A stretch of DNA of 64,000 nucleotides from Actinomadura sp. DC4 (GCF_030406325.1 NZ_JAUEQY010000015.1:1-64000), one strand, 5' to 3'; positions 1 through 11,358 are shown, counted from the first letter of the stretch. Made by a program: numbers and translations. Notes: a model not told the origin generated them from the sequence alone.

Positions 1-1846
1 CATCCACCCGCGACAGCTCCGAACCATCCCCGCGGACCACCTCGTCCAGCGACCAGTCCACATGCGGCGCCAGAGCCTTCTCGCACTCGGCCATCCGCGC
101 CGCGAACACCGGCGACTCCTCCAGCAGCCGGGCGCCCATCCCGGCCCACTGCGAACCCTGGCCGGGGAACACCAACACCGGGCCCGGCCCGGCCTCGCCG
201 GCCACCCCGGTCACGACGTCCGGATGCGCCACGCCCTCGGCGAGCGCGTCCAGGCCCGCCAGGCGATCCGCGCCCGCGATCACCGCACGGTGCTCGAAGA
301 CCGGGCGGGTCCGCAGCAGCGACCAGCCCACCTCGGCGGGCGACGCGGTCCCCAGCTCCCGGAGGCGGCGGGCCTGCGCCTGCAGGGCGGCGCCGCTGCG
401 CGCCGACACCACCCACGGCAGCACTCCGCCGGCCGGCGCGACCGGCTCGGACTCTTCCTCGGCGGCCTCTTCCAGGACCAGGTGCGCGTTCGTACCGGAG
501 AAGCCGAAGGACGACACCCCCGCCCGGCGCGGGCGGCCGGCCCGCGGCCACTCCCTGGCCTCGGTCAGCAGGCGCAGCCCGCCGGTCTCCCAGTCCACGT
601 ATTCGGAGGGCTCGTCGATGTGCAGCGTGGCCGGCAGGACGCCGTTCCGCATCGCCATCACCATCTTGATCACCCCGGCGACACCCGCGGTCATCTGGGT
701 GTGCCCGATGTTGGACTTGACCGACCCCAGCCACAGCGGCCGGTCGGCCGGGCGGTCCGCGCCGTAGGTGGCGAGCAGGGCCCCGGCCTCGATCGGGTCG
801 CCGAGAGGCGTGCCGGTGCCGTGCGCCTCCACCGCGTCCACTTCGGACGCGGGCAGGCGTGCGCTCGCGAGCGCCTGCCGGATCACCCGCTCCTGGGAGG
901 GGCCGTTGGGGGCGGTGAGCCCGTTGCTGGCGCCGTCCTGGTTGACCGCCGAACCCCGTACGACCGCCAGCACCCGGTGGCCGTTGCGGCGCGCGTCCGA
1001 CAGGCGTTCCAGGGCCAGCACCCCGGCGCCCTCGGCGAGCGTCATTCCGGCGGCCTTCGCCGAGAACGGCTTGGAGCGGCCGTCCGGCGCCAGCGCGCGC
1101 ATCTCGCTGAAGCCGATCAGGGGCGCCGGCGAGGACATGATGTGCACGCCGCCGGCCAGCGCCAGCGTCGACTCGCGCCGCCGCAGCGACCCGCAGGCCA
1201 GGTGGACGGCGACCAGGGAGGACGAGCAGGCGGTGGCGATCGTGAGGGCGGGCCCCTCCAGGCCGAGGATGTACGAGACACGGCCGGACGTGACGCTGGC
1301 GGAGTTGCCGATGGTGAAGTAGCCCGCCGAGCCCTCGGGGACCTCCGCGTCGCTCAGGCAGTAGTCGAACCCGTCGCAGCCGAGGAAGACCCCGACGGGC
1401 GCGGACCGCAGCGACCGGGGGTCGATGCCCGCGCGCTCGATGGCCTCCCAGGAGGCCTCCAGGGCGAGCCGTTGCTGCGGCGCCATGCCGAGGGCCTCGG
1501 CCGGGCCGATGCCGAAGAAGGCGGCGTCGAACTCCCCGGCGTCGTGGACGAAACCGCCTTCGCGGACGTAGGCGGTGCCCGGGTGCTCGGGGTCGGGGTG
1601 GTAGAGCTCGTCGAGGTCCCAGCCGCGGTCGCCGGGAAGTTCGGTGATCGCGTCCCGGCCCTCCGCGACCACGTCCCACAGGTCCTCGGGCGTCCGTACG
1701 TCGCCGGGCAGCCGGCAGGACATGCCGACGATCGCGATCGGCTCATCCGAGGCCGACTCGGCGTCCTTGAGACGACGCTGGGTCTGGCGCAGGTCGGATG
1801 TGACGCGCTTGAGATAGTCCAGGAGTTTGGCTTCGTTGTCGGCCAT
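1..1846 (-). CDS. Modular type I polyketide synthase, N-terminal part (docking-KS-start of AT); runs off left edge
   Basis: Open frame from ATG at 1846 to the window edge, 615 residues visible. The first ~30 residues ([20 protein letters not shown]) form the N-terminal coiled-coil docking helix that receives a chain from an upstream PKS protein, so this is an internal or late extension protein and not a loading one. A complete KS follows (about 33-455) with catalytic Cys207 in TACSSSL and the EAHGTGT and NIGHTQ histidine motifs. An AT begins near residue 560 ([13 protein letters not shown]) and is cut off before its GHSxG serine, so extender choice cannot be read. Small departures from consensus are [17 protein letters not shown] and TIATACSSS (Asp to Ala before the Cys loop). 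A purine-rich GGAGAGGA lies about 15 nt upstream. It diverges from the P450 operon and has its own SARP-like box. It probably carries modules after module 6. Confidence 0.93.
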   Translation of the reverse strand, partial: MADNEAKLLDYLKRVTSDLRQTQRRLKDAESASDEPIAIVGMSCRLPGDVRTPEDLWDVVAEGRDAITELPGDRGWDLDELYHPDPEHPGTAYVREGGFVHDAGEFDAAFFGIGPAEALGMAPQQRLALEASWEAIERAGIDPRSLRSAPVGVFLGCDGFDYCLSDAEVPEGSAGYFTIGNSASVTSGRVSYILGLEGPALTIATACSSSLVAVHLACGSLRRRESTLALAGGVHIMSSPAPLIGFSEMRALAPDGRSKPFSAKAAGMTLAEGAGVLALERLSDARRNGHRVLAVVRGSAVNQDGASNGLTAPNGPSQERVIRQALASARLPASEVDAVEAHGTGTPLGDPIEAGALLATYGADRPADRPLWLGSVKSNIGHTQMTAGVAGVIKMVMAMRNGVLPATLHIDEPSEYVDWETGGLRLLTEAREWPRAGRPRRAGVSSFGFSGTNAHLVLEEAAEEESEPVAPAGGVLPWVVSARSGAALQAQARRLRELGTASPAEVGWSLLRTRPVFEHRAVIAGADRLAGLDALAEGVAHPDVVTGVAGEAGPGPVLVFPGQGSQWAGMGARLLEESPVFAARMAECEKALAPHVDWSLDEVVRGDGSELSRVD

Positions 1847-1901
1847 CAGCGGGCGACCGCTCCTCTCCGCGAACGTGCCTTGTCGGAGCCTCGCCGAAGT
1901 C

Positions 1902-1919
1902 GCTAAAGCGTGCCTAACC
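1902..1919 (-). promoter_or_regulatory. SARP-like direct-repeat box upstream of left PKS gene
   Basis: Read on the minus strand, two heptamers GGTTAGG and CTTTAGC are separated by CACG, giving an 11-bp repeat period. The box ends 55 nt before the PKS start at 1846. The same arrangement, with the same CACG spacer, precedes the epoxidase gene at 6983-7000. Direct heptamers with 11-bp period next to the -35 region are the known layout of SARP activator sites; that this box is one is inferred. Confidence 0.5.
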
Positions 1920-1944
1920 CATGTCCTGCGATCGAAGAATTGCG

Positions 1945-1973
1945 CTTTAGCGTCCGGTAAGTGAGGTATTAGC
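1945..1973 (+). promoter_or_regulatory. SARP-like repeat box upstream of P450 operon
   Basis: On the plus strand, heptamer CTTTAGC (1945-1951) and TATTAGC (1967-1973) lie 22 bp apart. A weaker copy GGTAAGT (1956-1962) sits exactly midway, so there are three elements at 11-bp steps. The box is 79 nt before the preferred P450 start at 2052 and is back to back with the minus-strand box at 1902-1919, so one regulator could drive both divergent units. No clear -10 hexamer follows it. Confidence 0.42.
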
Positions 1974-2051
1974 TCTGGCCGTGACGCTGACCATGGAGAG
2001 AAAACGGTGGCGCGCTGCCTGGGGACCCATGCCGATTCGGAGTATTGCCAC

Positions 2052-3284
2052 ATGGAGAACGCCGATGACAAGAGGTGCCCCGTGACGGAGGCGCCGATCG
2101 CGTTTCCCCGGGACGCTCGTCCTGGTCCTTTCGACCCACCGGAGATTCTGCGCACTTTCCGGGAAAGCGCTCCGCTCATTCCGATGAGGTTCGCCGACGG
2201 TCACGTGGGCTGGTTCGTGACGGGCTATTCGGCCGTCCGCTCGATCCTGAGCGACGCGCGTTTCAGCGCCCGGCCCGAGCGCCACCACCTGGTCGTCGAG
2301 CTCCCCATGGCCAAGGCGTTCGCCGGCCGGCTGACCCTGAGCGTGTCGGGCATGTTCCACCTGCAGGACCCTCCCCAGCACACGCGGTACCGGCGCGTCC
2401 TGACCGGCGAGTTCACCGTCCAGCGGATGAAGCGGCTCGAACCGAAGATCACGGACATCACGCGGGCGTCCCTGGACGCCATGGAGAAGTCGGGGCCGCC
2501 GGCCGACCTGGTGGAGGACTTCGCGTTCCCCATTCCGTCCCTGGTGACCTGCGAGTTGCTGGGGATCGCGCAGGAGGACCGCGAGGGCTTCCGCTGGGCG
2601 GTGGCCACGATGTCCCGCTGGGACAGCGGCGTCGAGGAGACGCGGAACGCCCTGGACACCGTGCTCGGGTTCTTCCCGCCGCTGATCCGCCGCAAGCGGC
2701 GCGAGCCCGGCGACGACCTGCTCAGCAGGCTGATCGAGAACAGCGACCTGACCGACGAGGAGCTCGCCACCGTCGGGTACATCCTGTTCGCGGGCGGGTT
2801 CGAGACCACGGCGAACATGCTGGCGCTCGGCTCGTTCGCGCTGCTGGAGCACCCCGCCGAGAAGGAGCTGCTGCGCGCGGAGCCCGGCCTGATCAACAAC
2901 GCGGTCGAGGAACTCCTGCGGTACCTCACCATCGGCCACGTCGGCCCGCAGCGCGCGGCGCTGGAGGACGTCGAGATCGAGGGCGTCCTGATCAAGAAGG
3001 GCCAGGCGGTCATGATGTCGCTTCCGGCCGCCAACCGTGACCCCGGGCAGTTCGAGGACCCCGAGAGCTTCGGTATCGCCAAGCCCGCGGGCGGCCACGT
3101 CGCCTTCGGCCACGGCGTGCACGGGTGCCTCGGCCAGCAGCTCGCCCGCGTCGTCATGCGCCTGGCCTATCCCGCGCTGTTCGACCGCTTCCCCGGCCTT
3201 CGCCTGGCGGTGCCGCCCGGCGAGGTGCCGATCAAGGAGGACGCGATGGCCTACGGCGTCCACAGACTGCCGGTCGAATGGTGA
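2052..3284 (+). CDS. Cytochrome P450 monooxygenase
   Basis: 410-residue soluble bacterial class I P450 that would use external ferredoxin electrons to hydroxylate or oxidise the polyketide or its sugar. Visible motifs are the I-helix oxygen-activation segment AGGFETT, the K-helix ExxR in EELLR, and the heme loop [11 protein letters not shown] with ligand Cys359, so the enzyme looks intact. I chose the ATG at 2052 because GGAG lies 9 nt upstream and the resulting N-terminus ([15 protein letters not shown]) has the usual P450 length. A GTG at 2007, with GGAGAG 7 nt upstream, would add 15 atypical residues and cannot be excluded. The stop overlaps an in-frame ATG of the next gene, so the two P450 genes are one operon. 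In monensin, MonD is a P450 that hydroxylates the starter-end carbon; that role is possible here but not provable. Confidence 0.9.
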   Translation: MENADDKRCPVTEAPIAFPRDARPGPFDPPEILRTFRESAPLIPMRFADGHVGWFVTGYSAVRSILSDARFSARPERHHLVVELPMAKAFAGRLTLSVSGMFHLQDPPQHTRYRRVLTGEFTVQRMKRLEPKITDITRASLDAMEKSGPPADLVEDFAFPIPSLVTCELLGIAQEDREGFRWAVATMSRWDSGVEETRNALDTVLGFFPPLIRRKRREPGDDLLSRLIENSDLTDEELATVGYILFAGGFETTANMLALGSFALLEHPAEKELLRAEPGLINNAVEELLRYLTIGHVGPQRAALEDVEIEGVLIKKGQAVMMSLPAANRDPGQFEDPESFGIAKPAGGHVAFGHGVHGCLGQQLARVVMRLAYPALFDRFPGLRLAVPPGEVPIKEDAMAYGVHRLPVEW

Positions 3285-3328
3285 CCGTGCCGATCCCCCC
3301 TGACGGAACGACCTTCGAGGAGCCGGCG

Positions 3329-5086
3329 ATGGCCGACCAATCGACCCTCGATGACGCCCGCGACCCGCTCGCCGATCTGCTCGCCGGCGCGGCCGGGGTC
3401 GCGGACGGCGACCGGGTGCTCGACGCCGGATTCGGCTCCGCGGCCGACCTGTCCTCCGGCTCGGGAGCGTTCGACCGTGTGGTCGCACAGGCGCCGGCCT
3501 TCGAGACCCGGATGGGCTTCTTCCGCGAGGCGCACCGGGTGCTGAACCACGGCGGCGGGCTGGCCGTCGCCGACGTCGTCCTGCTCGGCGGCCGGCGCGA
3601 GGAGCGGATCCGCGAGCTGGGCGAGTGGGGGAGCGCCGTACCGGCCGACGACTGGTACGACAGGGACGCCTACGTCACGCGGCTGCGCGAGGCGGGGTTC
3701 ATCGACATCGAGCTCCAGAAGGTCACCGACGACGTCCGCGACGCGCTGCTCGCGCGCCTGCCGGGGGACATGTCGCGCGAGGACAGGGCCGGGCTGCCGG
3801 CGAACACGGAGGTCGTGCTCGCATCGGCCACGAAACCGGTCAACCCGCAGTGCCCGGCGCTGATCCAGGATCCGTTCACCGCGTACTCCGAGATACGGGA
3901 GCGGACCCGGCTGGTACGTGCGGCCATGCCCGGCGTGGAACCCTTCTGGATGGTCACCCGCTACGACGACGCCAAGTCGGTGCTGAGCGACCCGCGGTTC
4001 GTGGTGAACTCGGCCAACATTCCGGGGATGGCGGACACCGCGAACCGGATCGAGCAGTATCAGCTGGCCAGCGGGATCTCGCCGGAGTTCGTCGCGTTCT
4101 CGCGGGCCAACCTGCCCAGCCTCGACGGCGCCGACCACCACAGGTTGCGCCGGCTCGTGTCCAAGGCCTTCACCCCGCGCCGGGTCGCCCGGCTGCGGCC
4201 GAGGGTCGAGGAGATCACCGCGCGGCTGCTGGACCGCCTGCCGGAGCTCGCCAAGGACGGCGTCGTCGATCTGCTCCGGCACTTCGCGACTCCGCTGCCG
4301 CTCACCGTGATCTGCGAGCTGGTGGGAGTTCCCGAGGACGAGCGCGACCGGTTCAGGGTCGCCGTGTGGGAGTGGATGGCCGGCGCGGTCTCCGGTGGGG
4401 GCACGCGCAACCGGGGGCGCCGGGAGACGGCCTTCGACTACGTCCGCGACCTGATCGAGCGCCGCCGCGCCGACCCGGAGGACGACCTGGCCTCGGCGCT
4501 GATCCGGGTCCACGACGAGGACGGCGACCGGCTGAGCGACAACGAGCTGGTCTGGACGATCCTCTCGCTGGTCGTGGCCGGCTACGAGACCACCATGCAC
4601 TTCATCACGAACGGGATCGTGGCCCTGCTCACCAATCCCGATCAGCTCGCCCTGCTGAAGGAGAGCCCGGACCTGATGCCCGGCGCGGTCGAGGAACTGC
4701 TGCGCTGGTGCGACCCGGTGCTGGGCGCGCACTTCCGCTACGCGACCGAGGACGTCGAGGTCGGCGGCGAGATCGTGCGCAAGGGCGAGGTGGTGATGCC
4801 CATCGTCACCGGGGCGAACTACGACCCGCGCGTGTTCGAGGACCCGGACCGGCTCGACCTGACCCGCGAGGGTGGTCGTGACCAGGGCCATATCGGCTTC
4901 GGTCACGGGCTGCACTTCTGCCTTGGCGCCGCCCTCGCCCGCCAGGAGGCCGTGGTGGCGTTCGAGGGCCTGCTGCACCGTTTCCCCGACCTCGGTCTCG
5001 CCGTCGACCAACGCGAGCTGAGGCACGGGCGCGAGCATATGTGGAAGTTCGTGTCCCTTCCGGTACGCCTGAGCGCCGAGGGCTGA
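3329..5086 (+). CDS. Cytochrome P450 with an N-terminal degenerate methyltransferase domain (fusion)
   Basis: 585-residue protein. Residues about 171-585 are a complete P450: I-helix VAGYETTMHF, ExxR in EELLR, heme loop FGHGLHFCLGAA with Cys531. Residues 1-170 read as a class I SAM methyltransferase from which the middle is missing. Motif I (DRVLDAGFG, normally VLDxGCGxG) runs almost directly into the late strand FDRVVAQAPAF and the post-motif FFREAHRVLNHGG, then a normal end (YVTRLREAGF). The second and third beta strands, about 60-80 residues that hold much of the SAM pocket, are absent, so catalysis by this half is unlikely. The ATG at 3329 has GAGGAG 6 nt upstream; an ATG at 3278 overlaps the previous stop and would add 17 residues. 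There is no stop codon between the halves. The remnant may be a structural or partner-binding domain, or a relic of a gene fusion. Confidence 0.88.
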   Translation: MADQSTLDDARDPLADLLAGAAGVADGDRVLDAGFGSAADLSSGSGAFDRVVAQAPAFETRMGFFREAHRVLNHGGGLAVADVVLLGGRREERIRELGEWGSAVPADDWYDRDAYVTRLREAGFIDIELQKVTDDVRDALLARLPGDMSREDRAGLPANTEVVLASATKPVNPQCPALIQDPFTAYSEIRERTRLVRAAMPGVEPFWMVTRYDDAKSVLSDPRFVVNSANIPGMADTANRIEQYQLASGISPEFVAFSRANLPSLDGADHHRLRRLVSKAFTPRRVARLRPRVEEITARLLDRLPELAKDGVVDLLRHFATPLPLTVICELVGVPEDERDRFRVAVWEWMAGAVSGGGTRNRGRRETAFDYVRDLIERRRADPEDDLASALIRVHDEDGDRLSDNELVWTILSLVVAGYETTMHFITNGIVALLTNPDQLALLKESPDLMPGAVEELLRWCDPVLGAHFRYATEDVEVGGEIVRKGEVVMPIVTGANYDPRVFEDPDRLDLTREGGRDQGHIGFGHGLHFCLGAALARQEAVVAFEGLLHRFPDLGLAVDQRELRHGREHMWKFVSLPVRLSAEG

Positions 5087-5095
5087 ACACGACGA

Positions 5096-5126
5096 AACTC
5101 CTCTCCCGCTATGAGGGAGAGGAGTT
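5096..5126. terminator. Bidirectional intrinsic terminator between convergent genes
   Basis: Perfect 12-bp inverted repeat AACTCCTCTCCC / GGGAGAGGAGTT around a 7-nt loop, placed in the 62-nt gap between the P450 fusion gene (+) and the alpha/beta hydrolase gene (-). There is no long T run, as is usual in GC-rich actinomycetes. Confidence 0.75.
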
Positions 5127-5148
5127 CGCGGGCCGGCGGGGCCCGTCG

Positions 5149-6024
5149 CTACGGCCCGGCCTCGCGGGCCAGATCGAGCAGGTCGTTCGAGATCCGCTTC
5201 GGGTGCTCACTGTGGAGGTAGTGCTCGGCGCCGACGTACCACCGGACGGTCGCGTCCGGCAGCGCCCGCGCCGCGCCTTCCACCCATTCCCGGGTCTGCT
5301 TTCCCCCGGCCACGGACTCGTGGTTGATGGCGGGCAGCAGCATGACCGGGACGGTGACCAAGGGGTACCACCGGTGCGGACGCTCGTCCCACACACTTTC
5401 GAGTATCGACAGGAAATGGGAGTCGGGCAGGCGCGGGAACAGCAGCCCGCCCGGGCCTTCGCGCAGATCGGCCATTGACGCCTCGATCGCGGCGTCGGAC
5501 CACTGGGGGTGGGCCGCGCGCAGACCGGCGCGCGCTTCGAGGGCGCCGGCGCCCTCGCGGCCCGCGCGCTGCTGGGCGACCACGGCGCGCCAGCGCTCCC
5601 GGCGTTCGACCATCATCGGCGCCACGTCGACCCAGCCGCCGTCGACCAGCGCGAGCCCGCCGACGAGCGCCGGACGCTCGGCGGCCAGCTGCAGAGCGAC
5701 GCTTCCACCCCAGGAGTGGCCGGCCACCACGGCGCCGTTCAGCCCGAGCGCGGAGGCGACCGCGGCGACGTCCGAGGCGGCCGTGGCGGTGTCGTATCCC
5801 GCGTCCGGGGTGTCGGAGTCCCCATGTCCGCGCAGGTCGACCGCGTACGTCGGAAAGTGTTCCGCGGCGAGCAGGTCGGCGACCTCATCCCATTGCCGGG
5901 CGTTCGACGCGAGGCCGTGCAGCAGGAGGAACGCCGGACGCCGCGTGCCCGGCCGGTGCCGCACGCGCAGTCGCACGCCGTCGGTCGCCGGGATGGAGAG
6001 ATCCTGGGTTCCGGCCTCAGGCAT
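5149..6024 (-). CDS. Alpha/beta hydrolase, possible chain-release thioesterase
   Basis: 291-residue cytoplasmic alpha/beta-hydrolase without signal peptide. The oxyanion segment LLLHGLASNARQWD, the nucleophile elbow GHSWGG (Ser) and a late His in GAEHYLHSEHP give the hydrolase core; DLRGHGDSD is the usual strand-4 loop. A serine nucleophile argues against the Asp-dependent epoxide-hydrolase branch of this fold. It follows the methyltransferase gene on the minus strand by 9 nt and so shares its transcript. No PKS protein in the window ends in a thioesterase domain, and polyether clusters use a discrete hydrolase (MonCII, NanE) to release the finished chain. That role fits here but is inferred from context only. 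Other possibilities are a type II editing thioesterase or an esterase acting on the product. Confidence 0.82.
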   Translation of the reverse strand: MPEAGTQDLSIPATDGVRLRVRHRPGTRRPAFLLLHGLASNARQWDEVADLLAAEHFPTYAVDLRGHGDSDTPDAGYDTATAASDVAAVASALGLNGAVVAGHSWGGSVALQLAAERPALVGGLALVDGGWVDVAPMMVERRERWRAVVAQQRAGREGAGALEARAGLRAAHPQWSDAAIEASMADLREGPGGLLFPRLPDSHFLSILESVWDERPHRWYPLVTVPVMLLPAINHESVAGGKQTREWVEGAARALPDATVRWYVGAEHYLHSEHPKRISNDLLDLAREAGP

Positions 6025-6033
6025 GGACGTCTC

Positions 6034-6900
6034 TCAGGGCCGCCGCGCCGTGATCAGCACGTAGCCGAGCTCCGGCATACGGGCGATCCTCTCCTGGTTT
6101 CCGATGAGCAGCTCGTACCCCTCGTTGCCGAGGATCTCGACGAACTGGTCGCGGCGGGACCGCAGGCCCGCGGCGAAGGCGGCGTTCGTGGGGAACGTCT
6201 CCTTGGTGACGTCCCGGATGTTGTCCGCGACGAGGCCGGCGCGCTCGAGCACGTCCTTGTACTCATCCAGCGGGGTCAGCGTCGCGTAGATCGTGCTGTA
6301 CCGCTTGCTCAGATCCACCGGGCCGTCCTCGGGCTCGATGTAGATCATGTCCGCGATGGACATACGGCCGCCGGGCCGTACGACGCGTGCCACCTCCGAC
6401 AGGACCTGGACCTTGTCCGGCATGTGCAGCATCGACTCCAGCGCCCAGGCGCCGTCGAACGACCCTGCCTCGTACGGCAGGTCCATCGCGTTGACCTGCT
6501 CGAATGAGACGCGGTCGGCCACGCCGGCCGCGCGGGCGCGCTCGTTGGCGCGGGCGACCTGACGTGCGCTGACGGAGATGCCCACGACCTCGACCTGGCG
6601 TGCCCTGGCGAGCTGGAGGGCCGGCGTTCCGTTTCCGCAGCCCACGTCGAGGATGCGGTCGCCGGGCTTCGGGTCGAGCCGGCGGATCATCTCGTCGGTC
6701 ATCTCTATGGCGGCTTCGTCGAAGCTGCGCTCGTCGTTCTCGTCGTCCCATAGGCCGTAATGGAGATTGCCGTCCCAGAGCTCGGCCATCACGTCGAAAA
6801 TACCGTGATCGTAATAGCTTCCGATCGCGTGCGAGTCGGTGGGCTTTTTCTCCTCCGCAATTACGACGGAGCGCAGTTTCGTGTCGTCATTCGTCGTCAT
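6034..6900 (-). CDS. SAM-dependent O-methyltransferase (EryG/MonE-like class)
   Basis: 288-residue class I methyltransferase. Motif I is complete (DRILDVGCGNGTPALQLA), followed by VVGISVSARQVARA (acidic-loop region), FDGAWALESMLHMPD and the post-motif RVVRPGGRM. The N-terminal half (YYDHGIFDVMAELWDGNLHYG) is the cap seen in polyketide and sugar O-methyltransferases of macrolide and polyether clusters. It probably methylates a hydroxyl on the polyether or its sugar. I place the start at ATG 6900 (MTTNDD), with GGGAG about 11 nt upstream. An in-frame GTG at 6936 would add 12 residues without a better ribosome site. It is first in a two-gene minus-strand unit with the hydrolase and diverges from the epoxidase gene. 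Confidence 0.88.
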   Translation of the reverse strand: MTTNDDTKLRSVVIAEEKKPTDSHAIGSYYDHGIFDVMAELWDGNLHYGLWDDENDERSFDEAAIEMTDEMIRRLDPKPGDRILDVGCGNGTPALQLARARQVEVVGISVSARQVARANERARAAGVADRVSFEQVNAMDLPYEAGSFDGAWALESMLHMPDKVQVLSEVARVVRPGGRMSIADMIYIEPEDGPVDLSKRYSTIYATLTPLDEYKDVLERAGLVADNIRDVTKETFPTNAAFAAGLRSRRDQFVEILGNEGYELLIGNQERIARMPELGYVLITARRP

Positions 6901-6982
6901 GTTCGCACCATCTCCCATGTCTTGCTGGGCGGCCACCCCTTACAGCCCCCTTGACCCCCTATTCGGGGAAGCGCAAATCATG

Positions 6983-7017
6983 TATTAGTCACGCTTTAGT
7001 GGAGTGGACGATATTAG
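6983..7017 (+). promoter_or_regulatory. SARP-like box and -10 region upstream of the epoxidase/KSX/ACPX operon
   Basis: Direct heptamers TATTAGT (6983-6989) and CTTTAGT (6994-7000) are separated by CACG, an 11-bp period. A -10-like GATATT (7010-7015) follows 9 nt after the second heptamer, close to the ~8-bp gap known for SARP-dependent promoters. The epoxidase start is 52 nt downstream of the box. Confidence 0.5.
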
Positions 7018-7052
7018 CCGCGAAGACGTATGTAAGGCGAAAGAGACGGAGT

Positions 7053-8480
7053 ATGGCGCAGATGAGCCGACCCACACATGCGGTCGTCATGGGCGGCGGC
7101 CTGGCGGGAATGCTGACGGCGCACGTGCTGGCCCGTCACGCCGGCTCGGTCACCGTCGTGGAGCGCGACGTCCTCCCCGACGGACCCGAACACCGTCGTG
7201 GCGTACCCCAGGCGCACCATGCCCACCTGCTCTGGTCGAACGGCGCGCGCGTGATCGACGAACTGCTGCCCGGCACGACCGGCCGGCTGCTCGGCGCCGG
7301 CGCGCGCCGAATCGGCTTCCAGGGCGACCAGGTGACGCTGACCGTACGCGGCTGGCAGCATCGCTTCCCGCCGACCCAGTTCGCCATCCTGTGCACCCGT
7401 CCGCTCCTGGACTGGACCATCCGCGACCAGGTGCTGTCGGCGGGCCGTATCAGCGTGCACCAGGGCGCCGAAGTGGTCGACCTGTGCGGCGACGGCGGCA
7501 GGGTCACCGGCGTACGGGTGCGCGACGCCGACAGCGGCGAGACCACCACCGTCGAGGCGGACCTGGTGGCGGACGCCACCGGCCGTGCCTCCGGGCTCCG
7601 GCACTGGCTGTCGTCGCTGGGAGTGGCCCCTCCTGAGAAGGACGTCGTCGACGCGGGCATCGGGTACGCCACCCGGCTCTTCGCGGCGCCGCCCGGCGCG
7701 ACGACCGCGTTTCCCGCCGTCAACGTCGGTGCCTTCCACCGCGAGGGCGAACCCGGCCACTTCGGCGTGGTGTACCCGGTGGAAGGCGACCGGTGGCTCG
7801 TCACACTGTCGTGCACCCGCGGCGGGACGCTGCCCGCGCACGAGGACGAGTTCCAGGCGTTCGCGCAGACCCGGCTGGGGCACCCGCTCGTCGCCGACCT
7901 CATCGGCTCGGCAGAGCCGCTGACCCCCGTGTTCCGCTCCCACTCCGGCGCCAACCGGCGCCTGTATCCCGAACGGCACGATGGCTGGCCGGAGGGCCTG
8001 ATCGTCGTCGGCGATTCGCTCACGGCGTTCAACCCGGTCTACGGCCACGGGATGAGCGCGGCGGCGCGCTGCGCCGCCGCGCTGGACCGGGAGCTGGCCT
8101 CCGGGGGCACGACCCGGCGGATGCAGGAGGCGATCGGCGCGGCCGTGGACGACCCATGGATTCTCGCGGCCTCGAAGGACGTCGGCTACGTGAACTGCCG
8201 GATCGACGCGACGGACCCGCGGCTGATCGGCGAGCACACCGTGCAGCAGCGGCGCTTCGCCGACTCCATCATCGACAAGTCGCTCGGCAGCCCCGGGGTC
8301 TGCGAGGTGGTGACCGACGTGATCAGCCTCTCCGCCGGACCGGCCGAGCTGGGGTCCAGTAATTTCCTCGCCCTGATGGCACGGGAGAAGCCCTACCCGA
8401 AGCTGACCGGGCCGCCGCTGCGTTCCGACGAACTCGACATCGTACGGCTGCGCGCCTATGAGAGCGTTCCGACCGCCTAG
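7053..8480 (+). CDS. MonCI/Lsd18-like FAD-dependent polyene epoxidase
   Basis: 475-residue flavoprotein monooxygenase. It has an N-terminal FAD Rossmann motif GGGLAG (in AVVMGGGLAGMLTAHVLARH), the downstream DATGR segment and the second FAD motif GDSLTAFNPVYGHGMSAA. Phrases such as GVPQAHHAHLLWSNGARVIDELLPGT and TLSCTRGG are, from memory, shared with the polyether epoxidases MonCI and Lsd18, which epoxidise the E-alkenes of the linear precursor before the epoxide-opening cascade. The start at 7053 is used; ATG 7062 with GGAG 10 nt upstream is a close alternative. The gene is followed after 18 nt by the KSX-like gene and then the discrete ACP, so oxidation of an ACP-bound chain is likely. A homologue of the same length lies at 60485-61912. 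Confidence 0.88.
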   Translation: MAQMSRPTHAVVMGGGLAGMLTAHVLARHAGSVTVVERDVLPDGPEHRRGVPQAHHAHLLWSNGARVIDELLPGTTGRLLGAGARRIGFQGDQVTLTVRGWQHRFPPTQFAILCTRPLLDWTIRDQVLSAGRISVHQGAEVVDLCGDGGRVTGVRVRDADSGETTTVEADLVADATGRASGLRHWLSSLGVAPPEKDVVDAGIGYATRLFAAPPGATTAFPAVNVGAFHREGEPGHFGVVYPVEGDRWLVTLSCTRGGTLPAHEDEFQAFAQTRLGHPLVADLIGSAEPLTPVFRSHSGANRRLYPERHDGWPEGLIVVGDSLTAFNPVYGHGMSAAARCAAALDRELASGGTTRRMQEAIGAAVDDPWILAASKDVGYVNCRIDATDPRLIGEHTVQQRRFADSIIDKSLGSPGVCEVVTDVISLSAGPAELGSSNFLALMAREKPYPKLTGPPLRSDELDIVRLRAYESVPTA

Positions 8481-8498
8481 CCGGAGAGAGGGCCCAGC

Positions 8499-10967
<2,469 letters not shown>

Positions 10968-10986
10968 AGGTAATGGTGATTTCGAC

Positions 10987-11292
10987 GTGAATGAGGAAGA
11001 ACTTCGGCGCTCGATAGCGAGCGGCGACCTGGAAGAGCGTAAGCGGCTGCTTCAGGAGACGATCCGTACGCACGCGGCGGCGCTCCTGTCGCTCAGTTCG
11101 ATCGACGAGGACAGCAACTTTCTCGAACTCGGGCTGAACTCCCTGTCCGCCATCGAGCTGACGAAGAACCTGATGAAGATTACCGACATGGAGATCCCGC
11201 TGGTCACCATCGTGGATCATCCGACGCCGGCTCAGCTCGCGAGCCACCTCGCCGAGGAATATGACCGCGCCAGCGAGGGCGTGACGCAGTAA
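10987..11292 (+). CDS. Discrete acyl carrier protein (ACPX-like)
   Basis: 101 residues if started at GTG 10987. The carrier motif LELGLNSLSAIEL holds the phosphopantetheine serine (usual GxDS is GLNS here), and helix III reads VDHPTPAQLASHL. Lysine content and the GLNS motif make it unlike the ACP domains inside the PKS proteins. It would carry the chain passed on by the KSX-like protein while the epoxidase and later enzymes act. The start is uncertain. A TTG at 10954 is in frame but lacks a ribosome site. The KSX stop overlaps an ATG at 10964 (ATGA) that opens an 8-codon frame, MKVMVIST, whose stop in turn overlaps GTG 10987. Stepwise translational coupling is therefore possible. Confidence 0.85.
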   Translation: MNEEELRRSIASGDLEERKRLLQETIRTHAAALLSLSSIDEDSNFLELGLNSLSAIELTKNLMKITDMEIPLVTIVDHPTPAQLASHLAEEYDRASEGVTQ

Positions 11293-11304
11293 TCCGCAAC
11301 GTCA

Positions 11305-11335
11305 AGAGGGCCGGCGCCAATGGCGCCGGCCCTCT
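11305..11335. terminator. Bidirectional intrinsic terminator after the discrete ACP gene
   Basis: Perfect 14-bp inverted repeat AGAGGGCCGGCGCC / GGCGCCGGCCCTCT with a 3-nt loop, in the 66-nt gap between the ACP gene (+) and the convergent glycosyltransferase gene (-). Confidence 0.8.
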
Positions 11336-11358
11336 CGACTTCCGCGGTGGCCCGCCGT

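Noticed and set aside
62-1906. 614-residue plus-strand frame over the left-edge PKS
   Set aside because: The minus strand encodes an unmistakable docking-KS-AT protein here; the plus frame has no family features.
3329-5086. P450-like glycosyltransferase helper (EryCII/DesVIII type)
   Set aside because: Both P450s keep the heme-ligand Cys and the I-helix acid-Thr motif, so they look like true monooxygenases.
5149-6024. Epoxide hydrolase of the alpha/beta type
   Set aside because: The nucleophile is Ser (GHSWGG); epoxide hydrolases of that fold use Asp. It is also not the MonB-type small fold.
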